Assembly (NCBI RefSeq): GCF_007829955.1
Contig: NZ_VIWX01000003.1
Span: 664,788-728,787, forward strand
Length of the DNA stretch: 64,000 nucleotides
Source: Saccharopolyspora dendranthemae
Lineage (GTDB): Bacteria > Actinomycetota > Actinomycetes > Mycobacteriales > Pseudonocardiaceae
Direction of reading: 5' to 3'
Positions 17,938 to 27,756 of the stretch are shown here, piece by piece. The notes below the pieces were generated by a model. It saw only the letters and a list, made by a program, of their open reading frames with translations. It ran no database searches and had not been told where the DNA came from. Positions within the stretch are counted from its first letter, which is position 1, and every line of letters starts with the position of its first letter. The position numbers were made by a program, and so were the translations under genes.

Positions 17938-18704
17938 GTTCGATGGCAGACGAGGAAACCACCCCGGCCCCCGGCGAGCCCGGTTCCAGCGCTGAGCGCG
18001 CGACGGACCTCTCGCCCGCAGGCCGGGAGCCGGCCCGCTCCGGAGCCCCGGCCGCGGGTCGCGAGCGCCAGGGCATGTTCGGCGTGCGCGGTACCGGTGA
18101 CACCTCCGGTTTCGGCGGCCTGCGCCTCCCGGCCCACGTGCCGCACGCCAGCGAGCGGCCCTACGGGGGCTGGTTCGACGAGGTCACCGACGCGTTGTTC
18201 GAAGGCTTGCGGGCCAAGGGAATTCCGGTCGAGACCGTGCAGCAGGTGACCGTCGACCGCGGCGAGATCACCTACTACCTGCGCCGCGACGAGCTCCTCG
18301 AGGTCTGCCGCGTCCTGCGCGACGACCCGGCGCTGCGCTTCGAGCTGTGCAGTTCGGTGTCCGGTGTGGACTACGGGACCGAGGCGCCGCAGCGGCTGCA
18401 CTCGGTCTACCACTTGACGTCGATGACCTACCGGCGTCGCATCCGGCTCGAAGTCGCGGTGGACGTGGAGGACCCGCACCTCCCGTCGGTCGTGCCGGTC
18501 TACCCGACCGCTGACTTCCAGGAGCGCGAGACCTGGGACATGTTCGGGCTGGTCTACGACGGGCACCCGGCGCTCACCCGGATCCTCATGCCCGACGACT
18601 GGGACGGCCACCCGCAGCGCAAGGACTACCCGCTCGGCGGAATCCCGGTGGAGTACAAGGGCGCCGAGATCCCGCCGCCGGACCAGCGCAGGGCCTACTC
18701 GTGA
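17934..18704 (+). CDS. nuoC: NADH-quinone oxidoreductase subunit C
   Basis: A 256-residue peripheral-arm subunit (30-kDa type). A polar, probably disordered N-terminus of about 60 residues precedes the conserved core (RRDELLEVCRVLRDDPALRF, YHLTSMTYRRRIRLEVAVDV) and the family signature ERETWDMFGLVYDGHPALTR. The C-terminus DWDGHPQRKDYPLGG is typical. GTG 17934 overlaps the nuoB stop (GTGA); an ATG three codons later is also possible. NuoC is separate from NuoD, unlike the fused NuoCD of enterobacteria. Confidence 0.95.
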
Positions 18705-18723
18705 TCGCGGAGAGGTGTGGGCA

Positions 18724-20052
18724 ATGACCACCGAATCACTCACCGGCGCGTACCCCGCCGAGTCGAGAGACACCACCGAGGGCCGCATCTTCACCGTCAC
18801 CGGCGGCGACTGGGACGAGTTCCTGGACGAAACCGGTGGCGAGGAGCGGGTCGTCATCAACCTCGGCCCGCAGCACCCGTCCACGCACGGTGTTCTGCGG
18901 CTGGTGCTGGAGCTGGAAGGCGAGACGGTCACCAAGGCCCGCTCGGTCATCGGCTACCTGCACACCGGCATCGAGAAGAACACCGAGTACCGGACGTGGA
19001 CCCAGGGCGTCACGTTCGTGACGCGCATGGACTACCTGGCGCCGCTGTTCACCGAGACCGCCTACTGCCTGGGCATCGAGAAGCTGCTGGGCATCGAGGC
19101 GCCGGAGCGCGCCCAGACGATGCGCGTGATGCTCATGGAGCTCAACCGGATCTCCTCGCACCTGGTCTTCCTGGCCACCGGCGCGATGGAGCTGGGTGCG
19201 ACCACCGGCATGACCTACGGCTTCCGCGAGCGCGAAGAGGTGCTCCACCTGCTGGAGTTCCTGACCGGTCTGCGGATGAACCACGCGTTCGTCCGCCCCG
19301 GCGGCGTCGCGCAGGACCTGCCGGCGGGCTGGCAGGACAAGGTCCGCGAGTTCATCAAGGTCATGGACACCCGCCTGCCGGACTACGACAAGCTGTTCAG
19401 CGGTCAGCCGATCTGGAAGCAGCGGTTGAAGGACGTCGGCCACCTGCCGCTGGACGGCGCGCTGCAGCTGGGCGTGACCGGACCGCTGCTGCGCGCGGCG
19501 GGACTGCCGTGGGACCTGCGCAAGGTCGAACCGTACTGCGGTTACGAGGACTACGACTTCGAGGTGCCCACCAGCAACGACGGTGACTGCTACGCCCGCT
19601 ACATGCTGCGGGTGCAGGAGATGCACGAGTCGCTGAAGATCATCCGGCAGTGCGTGGACAAGATGGAGTCCGGGCCGCACATGGTGGAGGACGCCAAGAT
19701 CGCCTGGCCGTCGAAGCTGAGCATCGGCGCCGACGGCATGGGCAACTCCCTGGAGCACGTCCGCAAGATCATGGGCCAGTCCATGGAGTCGCTGATCCAC
19801 CACTTCAAGCTGGTGACCGAGGGCTTCGACGTGCCGCCCGGCCAGGCCTACGCGCCGGTCGAGTCGCCGCGCGGCGAGCTGGGCGTCCACCTGGTCTCCG
19901 ACGGCGGCACCCGGCCGATGCGGGTGCACGTGCGCGAACCCAGTTTCGTGAATCTGCAGGCGATGCCGGCGATGGCCGAAGGCGGGCTGGTGGCCGACGT
20001 GATCGCGGCCGTCGCCTCCATCGACCCGGTGATGGGCGGGGTGGACCGATGA
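18724..20052 (+). CDS. nuoD: NADH-quinone oxidoreductase subunit D
   Basis: A 442-residue 49-kDa-type subunit that with NuoB forms the quinone pocket. Seen are NLGPQHPSTHGVLRLVLELE (His pair of the quinone site), ARSVIGYLHTGIEKN, RISSHLVFLATGAMELGATT and the C-terminal MPAMAEGGLVADVIAAVASI, ending DPVMGGVDR. ATG 18724 follows AGAGGTG at 18711-18717. GTG at 18715 is possible but leaves no room for a ribosome site. Confidence 0.96.
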   Translation: MTTESLTGAYPAESRDTTEGRIFTVTGGDWDEFLDETGGEERVVINLGPQHPSTHGVLRLVLELEGETVTKARSVIGYLHTGIEKNTEYRTWTQGVTFVTRMDYLAPLFTETAYCLGIEKLLGIEAPERAQTMRVMLMELNRISSHLVFLATGAMELGATTGMTYGFREREEVLHLLEFLTGLRMNHAFVRPGGVAQDLPAGWQDKVREFIKVMDTRLPDYDKLFSGQPIWKQRLKDVGHLPLDGALQLGVTGPLLRAAGLPWDLRKVEPYCGYEDYDFEVPTSNDGDCYARYMLRVQEMHESLKIIRQCVDKMESGPHMVEDAKIAWPSKLSIGADGMGNSLEHVRKIMGQSMESLIHHFKLVTEGFDVPPGQAYAPVESPRGELGVHLVSDGGTRPMRVHVREPSFVNLQAMPAMAEGGLVADVIAAVASIDPVMGGVDR

Positions 20053-20804
20053 CCGAGCAGTTCGACTTCACCACCACCGAGGAGCAGACCGACGCGGTCG
20101 ACACCTCGGTGTTCGGCGAGGACACCAGGACCGAGGCGAAGCAGATCATCGCCCGGTACCCGGAATCGCGTTCGGCGCTGCTGCCGATGCTGCACCTCGT
20201 GCAGTCCGTGCAGGGGCACGTCAGCCCGGCGGGCATGAAGTTCTGCGCCGAGGAGCTGGCGCTGTCGGTCGCCGAGGTCAGCGCCGTGGCGACCTTCTAC
20301 ACGATGTACAAGCGCAAGCCGTGCGGTCAGCACCTGGTCAGCGTGTGCACCAACACGATGTGCGCGGCGCTGGGCGGCGACGCGATCTACAAGGCGCTGG
20401 GCGATCACCTGGGCGTCGGGCACGAGGGCACCGCGGGGGAACCCGGCACCGAGGGCTCGATCACGATCGAGCACGCCGAGTGCCTGGCGGCCTGCGACCT
20501 CGCCCCGGTGCTGCAGGTCAACTACGAGTACTACGACAACCAGACGCCGGAACAGGCGCTGGACCTGGTCAAGAGCCTGCAGCGAGGCGAGAAGCCCGCA
20601 CCGACGCGCGGCCCCGCCCTGTCGGACTTCCGCGGGGCCGAACGCCAGCTCGCCGGCTTCTTCGACGACCTCGACGAGACCGTGACCGGCCCGTCGCTGG
20701 CGACCGAGACGGTGCGCGGCGCGGAACTGGCCCGGGACCGCGGCTGGACCGCGCCGAGCATGCCCGATGACGCGGAACTCCCGCCCCTGCCGGAGAAGAA
20801 GTGA
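20049..20804 (+). CDS. nuoE: NADH-quinone oxidoreductase subunit E
   Basis: A 251-residue thioredoxin-like [2Fe-2S] subunit of the NADH-oxidising module. Cluster ligands are C100 and C105 (SVCTNTMC) and C145 and C149 (AECLAACD), with the usual spacing. About 85 residues beyond the core form a charged C-terminal tail (RGAELARDRGWTAPSMPDD), seen in actinobacterial NuoE. ATG overlaps the nuoD stop as ATGA. TFYTMYKRKPCGQHL is the conserved core segment before the first Cys pair. Confidence 0.95.
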   Translation: MTEQFDFTTTEEQTDAVDTSVFGEDTRTEAKQIIARYPESRSALLPMLHLVQSVQGHVSPAGMKFCAEELALSVAEVSAVATFYTMYKRKPCGQHLVSVCTNTMCAALGGDAIYKALGDHLGVGHEGTAGEPGTEGSITIEHAECLAACDLAPVLQVNYEYYDNQTPEQALDLVKSLQRGEKPAPTRGPALSDFRGAERQLAGFFDDLDETVTGPSLATETVRGAELARDRGWTAPSMPDDAELPPLPEKK

Positions 20805-20812
20805 GGGTGGCC

Positions 20813-22111
20813 ATGACCGAACCGACTCCCAGCCCGGTGACCCCGGTGCTGACCAAGCGGTGGCTGTCGCCGGACTCCTGGACGCTGCACACCTACGAGC
20901 AGCTGGAGGGCTACACCGCGCTGCGCACGGCGCTGCAGGCCCACCCGGACCAGCTGATCGAGCTGGTCAAGGCGTCCGGCCTGCGCGGTCGCGGGGGTGC
21001 GGGCTTCCCGGCCGGCGTGAAGTGGGGCTTCATGCCCAAGGACCCGGTCAAGCCGCACTACCTGGTCATCAACGCCGACGAGGGCGAACCGGGGACCTGC
21101 AAGGACATCCCGCTGATGATGGCCGATCCGCACTCGCTGATCGAGGGCTGCATCATCGCCAGCTACGCGATGCGGGCCCACCACTGCATGATCTACGTGC
21201 GCGGTGAAGCCCTGCACCCGTTGCGGCGGCTCCACCACGCCGTCCGCGAGGCCTACGCCGCCGGATACCTGGGCAAGAACATCCTCGATTCCGGGTTCGA
21301 CCTGGACATCGTCGTGCACGCGGGTGCGGGCGCCTACATCTGCGGCGAGGAGACGGCGCTGCTGGACTCCTTGGAGGGCAAGCGCGGTCAGCCGCGGCTC
21401 AAGCCCCCGTTCCCCGCCGCAGCCGGGCTCTACGCCTGCCCGACGACGGTGAACAACGTGGAGACCATCGCCTCGGTGCCGTTCATCGTCAACGGCGGTT
21501 CGGACTGGTTCCGCGAGATGGGCAGCGAGAAGTCGCCGGGCCCGAAGATCTACTCGATCTCCGGTCACGTCGAGAAGCCCGGCCAGTACGAGGCCCCGAT
21601 GGGCACCACGCTGCGGCAGCTCCTGGAACTCGCGGGCGGCATGAAGGACGGCGTCCCGCTGAAGTTCTGGACCCCGGGAGGGTCCTCCACGCCGCTGTTC
21701 ACCGCCGAGCACCTGGACGTCCCGCTGGACTTCGAGGGCGCCGCCGAGGCCGGATCGATGCTGGGCACCACGGCCGTGCAGGTCTTCAACGAGACCGTGT
21801 CGGTGCCGTGGGCCGTGATGAAGTGGACACAGTTCTACGAGCACGAGTCCTGCGGCAAGTGCACTCCCTGCCGGGAGGGCACCTACTGGCTCGCCCAGGT
21901 GCTGGAGCGGATGGTCGACGGGCACGGCACCGAGGAGGACATCGACACCCTCCTGGACGTCTGCGACAACATCTTCGGCCGTTCGTTCTGCGCCCTCGGT
22001 GACGGTGCGGTCAGCCCGATCACCAGCGGTATCAAGTACTTCCGCGAGGAATTCCTCGCGCTCTGCGACACGAACAAGTCCGCCGCGGAACTCGTAGGAG
22101 CGGCCCGATGA
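20813..22111 (+). CDS. nuoF: NADH-quinone oxidoreductase subunit F
   Basis: The 432-residue NADH- and FMN-binding subunit. SGLRGRGGAGFPAGVKWGF is the glycine-rich NADH/FMN loop, and INADEGEPGTCKDIPLM follows it. The N3 [4Fe-4S] cluster is bound by C347, C350 and C353 (ESCGKCTPCREGTYW) and C393 (RSFCALGDG). ATG 20813 starts the conserved MTEPTPSP segment. GTG 20801 would overlap the nuoE stop as GTGA and cannot be excluded. Confidence 0.96.
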   Translation: MTEPTPSPVTPVLTKRWLSPDSWTLHTYEQLEGYTALRTALQAHPDQLIELVKASGLRGRGGAGFPAGVKWGFMPKDPVKPHYLVINADEGEPGTCKDIPLMMADPHSLIEGCIIASYAMRAHHCMIYVRGEALHPLRRLHHAVREAYAAGYLGKNILDSGFDLDIVVHAGAGAYICGEETALLDSLEGKRGQPRLKPPFPAAAGLYACPTTVNNVETIASVPFIVNGGSDWFREMGSEKSPGPKIYSISGHVEKPGQYEAPMGTTLRQLLELAGGMKDGVPLKFWTPGGSSTPLFTAEHLDVPLDFEGAAEAGSMLGTTAVQVFNETVSVPWAVMKWTQFYEHESCGKCTPCREGTYWLAQVLERMVDGHGTEEDIDTLLDVCDNIFGRSFCALGDGAVSPITSGIKYFREEFLALCDTNKSAAELVGAAR

Positions 22112-24642
22112 CCCTGGCACCCGAATCCGAAGCGCGTCCCGTTCCGGACGGGCACGTCCGGCTGACCATCGACGGGATCGAGGTCGACGCCCCCAAGGGC
22201 GAGCTGCTGATCCGGACCGCCGAGCGGATGGGGATCACCATCCCGCGGTTCTGCGACCACCCGCTGCTGGATCCGGCGGGCGCCTGCCGGCAGTGCCTGG
22301 TCGAGGTCGAGATGAACGGCCGGCCGATGCCGAAGCCGCAGGCCTCCTGCACCATGACGGTCGCCGACGGGATGGTCGTCAAGACGCAGAACTCGTCGCC
22401 TGTCGCGGACAAGGCGCAGCAGGGCGTGATGGAGCTGCTGCTCATCAACCACCCGCTGGACTGCCCGGTCTGCGACAAGGGCGGCGAGTGCCCGCTGCAG
22501 AACCAGGCGCTCAAGCACGGTCGCGCGGAGTCCCGATTCCACGACACCAAGCGGACCTTCGCCAAGCCGGTCCCGATCTCCTCGCAGGTCCTGCTGGACC
22601 GCGAGCGCTGCGTGCTGTGCCAGCGCTGCACCCGCTTCTCCAAGCAGATCGCCGGTGACCCGTTCATCGAGCTGCTGGAACGCGGTGCGCTGCAGCAGAT
22701 CGGCATCGGCGAGCAGCAGCCGTTCCAGTCCTACTTCTCCGGCAACACCATCCAGATCTGCCCGGTCGGAGCGCTGACCAGCGCTGCCTACCGGTTCCGG
22801 TCGCGCCCCTTCGACCTGGTCTCCACCCCGGGGCAGTGCGAGCACTGCGCATCGGGCTGCGCGACCCGGACGGACTGGCGGCGCGGCAAGGTGATGCGCA
22901 GGCTCGCCGGGGACGACCCGGAGGTCAACGAGGAGTGGATCTGCGACAAGGGCCGCTTCGCCTTCCGCTACGCCAACGCCGCCGACCGCATCACCCGGCC
23001 GCAGGTCCGGGTGAACGGCGAGCTGCGCGAGGCGTCCTGGACCGAGGCGCTGCAGGCGGCCGCCGAGGGCCTGGCGACCGCGCGTGACGCGGGCGGCGTC
23101 GGCGTCCTGCCCGGCGGCCGGCTGACCGTCGAGGACGCCTACGCCTACGCGAAGTTCGCGCGGGTCGCGTTGCGCACCAACGACATCGACCACCGCGCCC
23201 GGCCGCACTCCACCGAGGAACTGCGGTTCCTGGAGTCCACGGTGGTCGGCGTGACGCCGGAAACCGGGGTCACCTACCAGGACCTGGAGTCCGCCCCGGC
23301 CGTGCTGTGCGTGGCGTTCGAGCCGGAGGAGGAGTCGCCGATCGTCTTCCTGCGGCTGCGCAAGGCCGCGCGCGCCGGTGGGACGCAGGTCTTCCACGTC
23401 GCTCCGCGCAACTCGCCGGGTGTCGAGAAGACGACCGTCATCACGCACGCCGGCGGGCCGGTGCGCACCGGGTCGCTCGTGCAGTGCACTCCCGGTGGCG
23501 AGGCCGCCGCGCTGGAGTCGTTGCCGTCCGACGTGGACGAGGCGATGCGCCAGCAGGGCGCGGTGCTCATCGTCGGCGAACGCGCCGCCGAGGTGCCTGG
23601 CCTGCTCTCCGAGGTGCTGCGAACCGCTCAGCGCACGGGAGCCCAGGTCGCCTGGATCCCCCGCCGGGCCGGGGAGCGCGGTGCCGTCGAAGCGGGCGCG
23701 CTGCCGACGCTGCTGCCCGGTGCCCGTCCGGTCGTGGACGACCACGCCCGCTCCGAGGTCGAGCGGACCTGGGGCATGGCGCCCGGTTCGCTGCCCGCCG
23801 CCGCGGGTCGCGACCTCACCGAGATCCTCACCGCCGCCGCTTCCGGTGAGCTGCCGGGCCTGGTGCTCGGCGGTGTCGACCCGGACGACCTGCCCGACCC
23901 GGCGCTGGCGCGGAAGGCGCTGGACGAGGCCGATTTCGTGGTCAGCCTGGAACTCCGGCCGAGCGCGGTGACCGAGCGGGCCGACGTGGTGCTGCCGATC
24001 GCGCCCAGCGCCGAGAAGAACGGCAGCTACCTCAACTGGGAGGGCCGCCGCCGCGAGTTCGCCACCACCATCGACGGGACCGGCGCGCTGCCGGACTGCC
24101 GGGTGCTGGACACCCTCGCGGTGGAGATGGACGCCGACCTGTTCACGCAGAGCCCGGCCGCAGCGGGCGCCGAGCTCCAGCGGCTCGGCACGCACACCGG
24201 CGGGCGCACCGCCGCCCCGGACGAACCCGTCGCGCACGCGCCCCGGCCGGGCCCCGGCCAGGCCGTGCTCGGCACGTGGCGCCAGCTGCTGGACAACGGT
24301 TCGCTGCAAGCCGAGGAGCCGAGCCTCGCGGGCACCGCCCGCAACCGGGTCGCGATCCTCTCGCCGGAGACCGCCAAGCGGATCGAGATCAGCTCCGGAC
24401 AGCGGCTGGAGGTCCGCACCGAGCAGGGCGAGATCGTGCTGCCGGTCGAGATCGCCGACATGCCCGACGACGTCGTGTGGGTGCCGACCGACTCCGGGAG
24501 CGCCCGGGTCCACGAGGCGCTCGGCGTCGGTCACGGAGCCCTGGTCGACCTCGCTCCGCGCAGCGGAAGTCTCGACGGCAACGGCGCTTCGCCGAACGGC
24601 AACGGCCGTTCCCCGGCCCACCACAACGGGGGGAAGGCATGA
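22108..24642 (+). CDS. nuoG: NADH-quinone oxidoreductase subunit G
   Basis: The 844-residue large iron-sulfur subunit. In order: an N-terminal plant-ferredoxin-type [2Fe-2S] domain (FCDHPLLDPAGACRQC, ASC), the His-Cys segment HPLDCPVCDKGGECPLQ, further ligands in ERCVLCQRCTRF and ICPVGALTSAAY, and a molybdopterin-oxidoreductase-like [4Fe-4S] site (CEHCASGC ... EEWICDKGRF) that would bind the N7 cluster. The molybdopterin-like fold follows. The last 25 residues are a Gly/Asn-rich tail (NGNGASPNGNGRSP). ATG overlaps the nuoF stop (ATGA). Confidence 0.95.
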   Translation: MTLAPESEARPVPDGHVRLTIDGIEVDAPKGELLIRTAERMGITIPRFCDHPLLDPAGACRQCLVEVEMNGRPMPKPQASCTMTVADGMVVKTQNSSPVADKAQQGVMELLLINHPLDCPVCDKGGECPLQNQALKHGRAESRFHDTKRTFAKPVPISSQVLLDRERCVLCQRCTRFSKQIAGDPFIELLERGALQQIGIGEQQPFQSYFSGNTIQICPVGALTSAAYRFRSRPFDLVSTPGQCEHCASGCATRTDWRRGKVMRRLAGDDPEVNEEWICDKGRFAFRYANAADRITRPQVRVNGELREASWTEALQAAAEGLATARDAGGVGVLPGGRLTVEDAYAYAKFARVALRTNDIDHRARPHSTEELRFLESTVVGVTPETGVTYQDLESAPAVLCVAFEPEEESPIVFLRLRKAARAGGTQVFHVAPRNSPGVEKTTVITHAGGPVRTGSLVQCTPGGEAAALESLPSDVDEAMRQQGAVLIVGERAAEVPGLLSEVLRTAQRTGAQVAWIPRRAGERGAVEAGALPTLLPGARPVVDDHARSEVERTWGMAPGSLPAAAGRDLTEILTAAASGELPGLVLGGVDPDDLPDPALARKALDEADFVVSLELRPSAVTERADVVLPIAPSAEKNGSYLNWEGRRREFATTIDGTGALPDCRVLDTLAVEMDADLFTQSPAAAGAELQRLGTHTGGRTAAPDEPVAHAPRPGPGQAVLGTWRQLLDNGSLQAEEPSLAGTARNRVAILSPETAKRIEISSGQRLEVRTEQGEIVLPVEIADMPDDVVWVPTDSGSARVHEALGVGHGALVDLAPRSGSLDGNGASPNGNGRSPAHHNGGKA

Positions 24643-25946
24643 CCAGAACCGCCGAACTGCTCGCCGACGACCCGATCTGGTTGATCCTGATCAAGGTCGT
24701 GGCGATCTTCGCCTTCCTGGTGCTGATGACGCTGCTGACTATCTGGGCGGAACGCCGGGTCATCGGCCGGATGCAGCACCGGCCGGGCCCGAACCGCGCG
24801 GGGCCGTTCGGCATCCTCCAGTCGCTGGCCGACGGTCTGAAGCTGGCGTTCAAGGAGGACATCCGGCCGGTCATGGCCGACAAGTGGGTGTACTTCCTGG
24901 CCCCGGTGATCTCCGCGACGCCCGCGCTGGTGTCGTTCGCGGTGATCCCGATCGGGCCCGAGGTCACGATCTTCGGCGAGCGCACCGCGCTGCAGCTGGT
25001 GGACCTGCCGGTCGGCCTGCTGGTGGTGCTGGCCTGCGCCTCGGTGGGCGTCTACGGCATCGTGCTCGCCGGGTGGTCCTCCGGTTCCCCCTACCCGCTG
25101 CTGGGTTCGCTGCGGTCGGCGGCGCAGGTGATCTCCTACGAGATCGCGATGGGCCTGTCGTTCGTCGCGGTCATCATGTACTCGGGCACGCTGTCGACCT
25201 CCGGCATCGTCGCGGCGCAGGAGAACGGCTGGTTCTTCGCGCTGCTGCCGGTGAGCTTCCTGGTCTACGTGGTGTCGATGGTCGGTGAGACCAACCGGGC
25301 CCCGTTCGACCTCCCCGAGGCCGAGTCCGAGCTCGTCGGTGGATTCCACACCGAGTACTCGTCGCTGAAGTTCGCGCTGTTCTTCCTCGCCGAGTACATC
25401 AACATGGTCACCGTCTCCGCGCTGGCGACGACGTTGTTCCTCGGCGGCTGGCACGCGCCGTGGCCGCTGTCGCTGATCGGCGACGGGGTGCTCAACACCG
25501 GCTGGTGGCCGGTGCTGTGGTTCCTCGGCAAGACGATCGCGTTCCTGTTCTTCTTCGTGTGGCTGCGCGGCACCCTGCCCCGCCTGCGCTACGACCAGTT
25601 CATGGACCTCGGCTGGAAGCTGCTGGTCCCGGTCAGCCTGGTGTGGATCGTGGCGGTGACGGTGATCCGCGCGCTGCGCAACTCCGAGACGGTCAGCACC
25701 CAGCAGTTCATGATCGGCGGAGCGGTCGTGGTGGTGATCCTGGTCGCGGCCACGTTCCTCATCCCGGACCGCAAGCCCGAGAAGGACTCCGACGAGGTGC
25801 CGCTGGCGGGCAGCGGGTTCCCGGTGCCGCCGCTCGACCTGGAAGTCCCCAAGACCCCGCCGCGACGCACCCCGGTGCGCAGCGGCACCGGTTCCGGCGA
25901 ACTCGCGGGTCCGGAAGGCGAGGAGGCACCTCATGGGAATGTTTGA
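24639..25946 (+). CDS. nuoH: NADH-quinone oxidoreductase subunit H
   Basis: A 435-residue polytopic subunit (ND1 type, about 8-9 membrane segments) that links the peripheral arm to the membrane arm and completes the quinone tunnel. Landmarks are WAERRVIGRMQHRPGPNRAG, GPFGILQSLADGLKLAFKED, VVSMVGETNRAPFDLPEAES and LVGGFHTEYSSLKFALFFLA. About 60 polar residues extend the C-terminus. ATGA overlap with nuoG; the last 14 nt overlap nuoI. Confidence 0.96.
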   Translation: MTRTAELLADDPIWLILIKVVAIFAFLVLMTLLTIWAERRVIGRMQHRPGPNRAGPFGILQSLADGLKLAFKEDIRPVMADKWVYFLAPVISATPALVSFAVIPIGPEVTIFGERTALQLVDLPVGLLVVLACASVGVYGIVLAGWSSGSPYPLLGSLRSAAQVISYEIAMGLSFVAVIMYSGTLSTSGIVAAQENGWFFALLPVSFLVYVVSMVGETNRAPFDLPEAESELVGGFHTEYSSLKFALFFLAEYINMVTVSALATTLFLGGWHAPWPLSLIGDGVLNTGWWPVLWFLGKTIAFLFFFVWLRGTLPRLRYDQFMDLGWKLLVPVSLVWIVAVTVIRALRNSETVSTQQFMIGGAVVVVILVAATFLIPDRKPEKDSDEVPLAGSGFPVPPLDLEVPKTPPRRTPVRSGTGSGELAGPEGEEAPHGNV

Positions 25947-26499
25947 TCCGATCAAGGGATTCGGCGTCACCTTCTCGACGATGTTCAAGAAGGTCGTCAC
26001 CGAGGAGTACCCCGAGGTCAAGAAGGTCGCCGCGCCCCGGTTCCACGGACGTCACCAGCTCAACCGGCACCCGGACGGGCTGGAGAAGTGCGTGGGCTGC
26101 GAACTGTGCGCGTGGGCCTGCCCGGCCGACGCGATCTTCGTGGAAGGCGGGGACAACACCGACGAGGCCCGCTTCTCGCCAGGTGAGCGCTACGGCAAGG
26201 ACTACCAGATCAACTACCTGCGCTGCATCGGCTGCGGGTTGTGCATCGAGGCGTGCCCGACGCGGGCGCTGACGATGACCAACGAGTACGAGACGGCCGA
26301 TGACAACCGCCAGGACCTGATCTACACGAAGGCCGACATGCTGGCGCCGCTGCTGCCCGGGATGGAGCAGCCGCCGCACGAGATGCGCCTCGGCGAGGAC
26401 GAGCAGGACTACTACGTCAACGGTCCTCAGCTCGCCAAGCAGCGGGGCGTCCCGGCGGGCGCGACGGTCGAGTCCGGCCCTGAGGAGGACGCGCGATGA
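25933..26499 (+). CDS. nuoI: NADH-quinone oxidoreductase subunit I
   Basis: A 188-residue ferredoxin-type subunit carrying two [4Fe-4S] clusters (N6a, N6b). Ligands are C53, C56, C59 and C63 (CVGCELCAWACP) and C98, C101, C104 and C108 (CIGCGLCIEACP). It conducts electrons toward NuoB. The ATG lies inside the end of nuoH with a strong AGGAGG at 25921-25926, so translation is coupled to nuoH. Confidence 0.97.
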   Translation: MGMFDPIKGFGVTFSTMFKKVVTEEYPEVKKVAAPRFHGRHQLNRHPDGLEKCVGCELCAWACPADAIFVEGGDNTDEARFSPGERYGKDYQINYLRCIGCGLCIEACPTRALTMTNEYETADDNRQDLIYTKADMLAPLLPGMEQPPHEMRLGEDEQDYYVNGPQLAKQRGVPAGATVESGPEEDAR

Positions 26500-27452
26500 G
26501 CACCGGAGTAGTGCTGGCGCAGGCCGGCGACGTGGTCGGCACCGGTGAGACGGTGCTGTTCTGGATCCTCGGTCCGCTGTCGCTGCTGGGCGCGCTCGGC
26601 ATGGTCTTCGCCCGCAACGCGGTGCACTCCGCGCTGTGGCTGGTGCTGACGATGCTGAGCCTGGGCGTGCTCTACATGGGGCAGAGCGCGTCGTTCCTGG
26701 GGTTCACCCAGATCATCGTCTACACCGGCGCGATCATGATGCTGTTCCTGTTCGTGCTGATGATGGTCGGTCGCGACTCCTCGGACTCGGTGGTGGAAGT
26801 CCTTCGCGGGCAACGGCTCTGGGCGGGCATCGGCGGGATCGGCCTGGCGCTGCTGCTGGTCTCGGGCCTGGCCCGGTCGCTGACCTCGGTGCAGGCGGCC
26901 CCGCCGCTGGACGCCTGGAAGCCGTCGGGCGGTGGCGCGGGCGGTCTCGGCCGGCTGATCTTCACCGACTACCTGTTCCCGTTCGAGCTGACCTCCGCGC
27001 TGCTGATCACCGCCGCGGTCGCCGCGATGGTGCTGGCCTACGGCGGCAAGGGCCGCGGGCCGCGCCTGAGCCAGCGCGAGCAGGCCAACGCGCGGTTCCG
27101 CGGTGAGCGCCCGTCGCCGCTGCCCGGCCCGGGCGTGTACGCCACGGCCAACTCCGTGGCCGTTCCCGCGCTGCTGCCGGACGGTTCGGTCGCGCCGGAA
27201 TCGCTGTCGGAGCTCCTGGAGAACCTGCCCGCCGACGCGCTCGACGACGAGCGCCGCGCGGTCGCCGGGGACGAACCCGAACCCGACGCCCGCGCGCTGA
27301 CCGACGAGCCGGACCCGCCGGGCGCCACCGGTTCCGGGAAGTCCGGTGAGCCGGTCATCGACTCCGGCCCCGAGATCCCGGCGCCCCAGGCCAACGGCAA
27401 CGGGCACTCGGACCAGCGAGCCGAGCACGCCACCGAGGAGGTTCACCAGTGA
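26496..27452 (+). CDS. nuoJ: NADH-quinone oxidoreductase subunit J
   Basis: A 318-residue ND6-type membrane subunit. Five hydrophobic segments occupy roughly residues 20-185, including the conserved SASFLGFTQIIVYTGAIMML region. The last 130 residues are hydrophilic, acidic and proline-rich (DDERRAVAGDEPEPDARALT) and probably disordered; such tails are common in actinobacterial NuoJ, and this one is long compared with the 184 residues of E. coli NuoJ. ATGA overlap with nuoI. Confidence 0.94.
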   Translation: MSTGVVLAQAGDVVGTGETVLFWILGPLSLLGALGMVFARNAVHSALWLVLTMLSLGVLYMGQSASFLGFTQIIVYTGAIMMLFLFVLMMVGRDSSDSVVEVLRGQRLWAGIGGIGLALLLVSGLARSLTSVQAAPPLDAWKPSGGGAGGLGRLIFTDYLFPFELTSALLITAAVAAMVLAYGGKGRGPRLSQREQANARFRGERPSPLPGPGVYATANSVAVPALLPDGSVAPESLSELLENLPADALDDERRAVAGDEPEPDARALTDEPDPPGATGSGKSGEPVIDSGPEIPAPQANGNGHSDQRAEHATEEVHQ

Positions 27453-27748
27453 CCCCCACGTACTACCTGCTGCTGTCCGCGCTGCTGTTCTCGATCGGCG
27501 CGGTCGGAGTCCTGGTGCGGCGCAACGCCATCGTGGTGTTCATGTGCGTCGAGCTGATGCTCAACGCGGTCAACCTGACGCTGGTCACCTTCGCCCGCAT
27601 CGAGGGAACGGTGCACGGGCAGGTCATGGCGTTCTTCGTGATGGTCGTCGCGGCCGCCGAAGTGGTGGTCGGCCTGGCCATCATCATGTCGATCTTCAGG
27701 ACGCGTCGCTCGGCCTCGGTCGATGACGCCAACCTGCTCAAGTACTGA
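27449..27748 (+). CDS. nuoK: NADH-quinone oxidoreductase subunit K
   Basis: A 99-residue ND4L-type subunit with three membrane segments. Two membrane-embedded acidic residues needed for proton transfer are visible in FMCVELMLNAVNLTL and the second in VAAAEVVVGLAIIM. GTG overlaps the nuoJ stop (GTGA). Confidence 0.95.
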   Translation: MTPTYYLLLSALLFSIGAVGVLVRRNAIVVFMCVELMLNAVNLTLVTFARIEGTVHGQVMAFFVMVVAAAEVVVGLAIIMSIFRTRRSASVDDANLLKY

Positions 27749-27756
27749 GAGGGCGC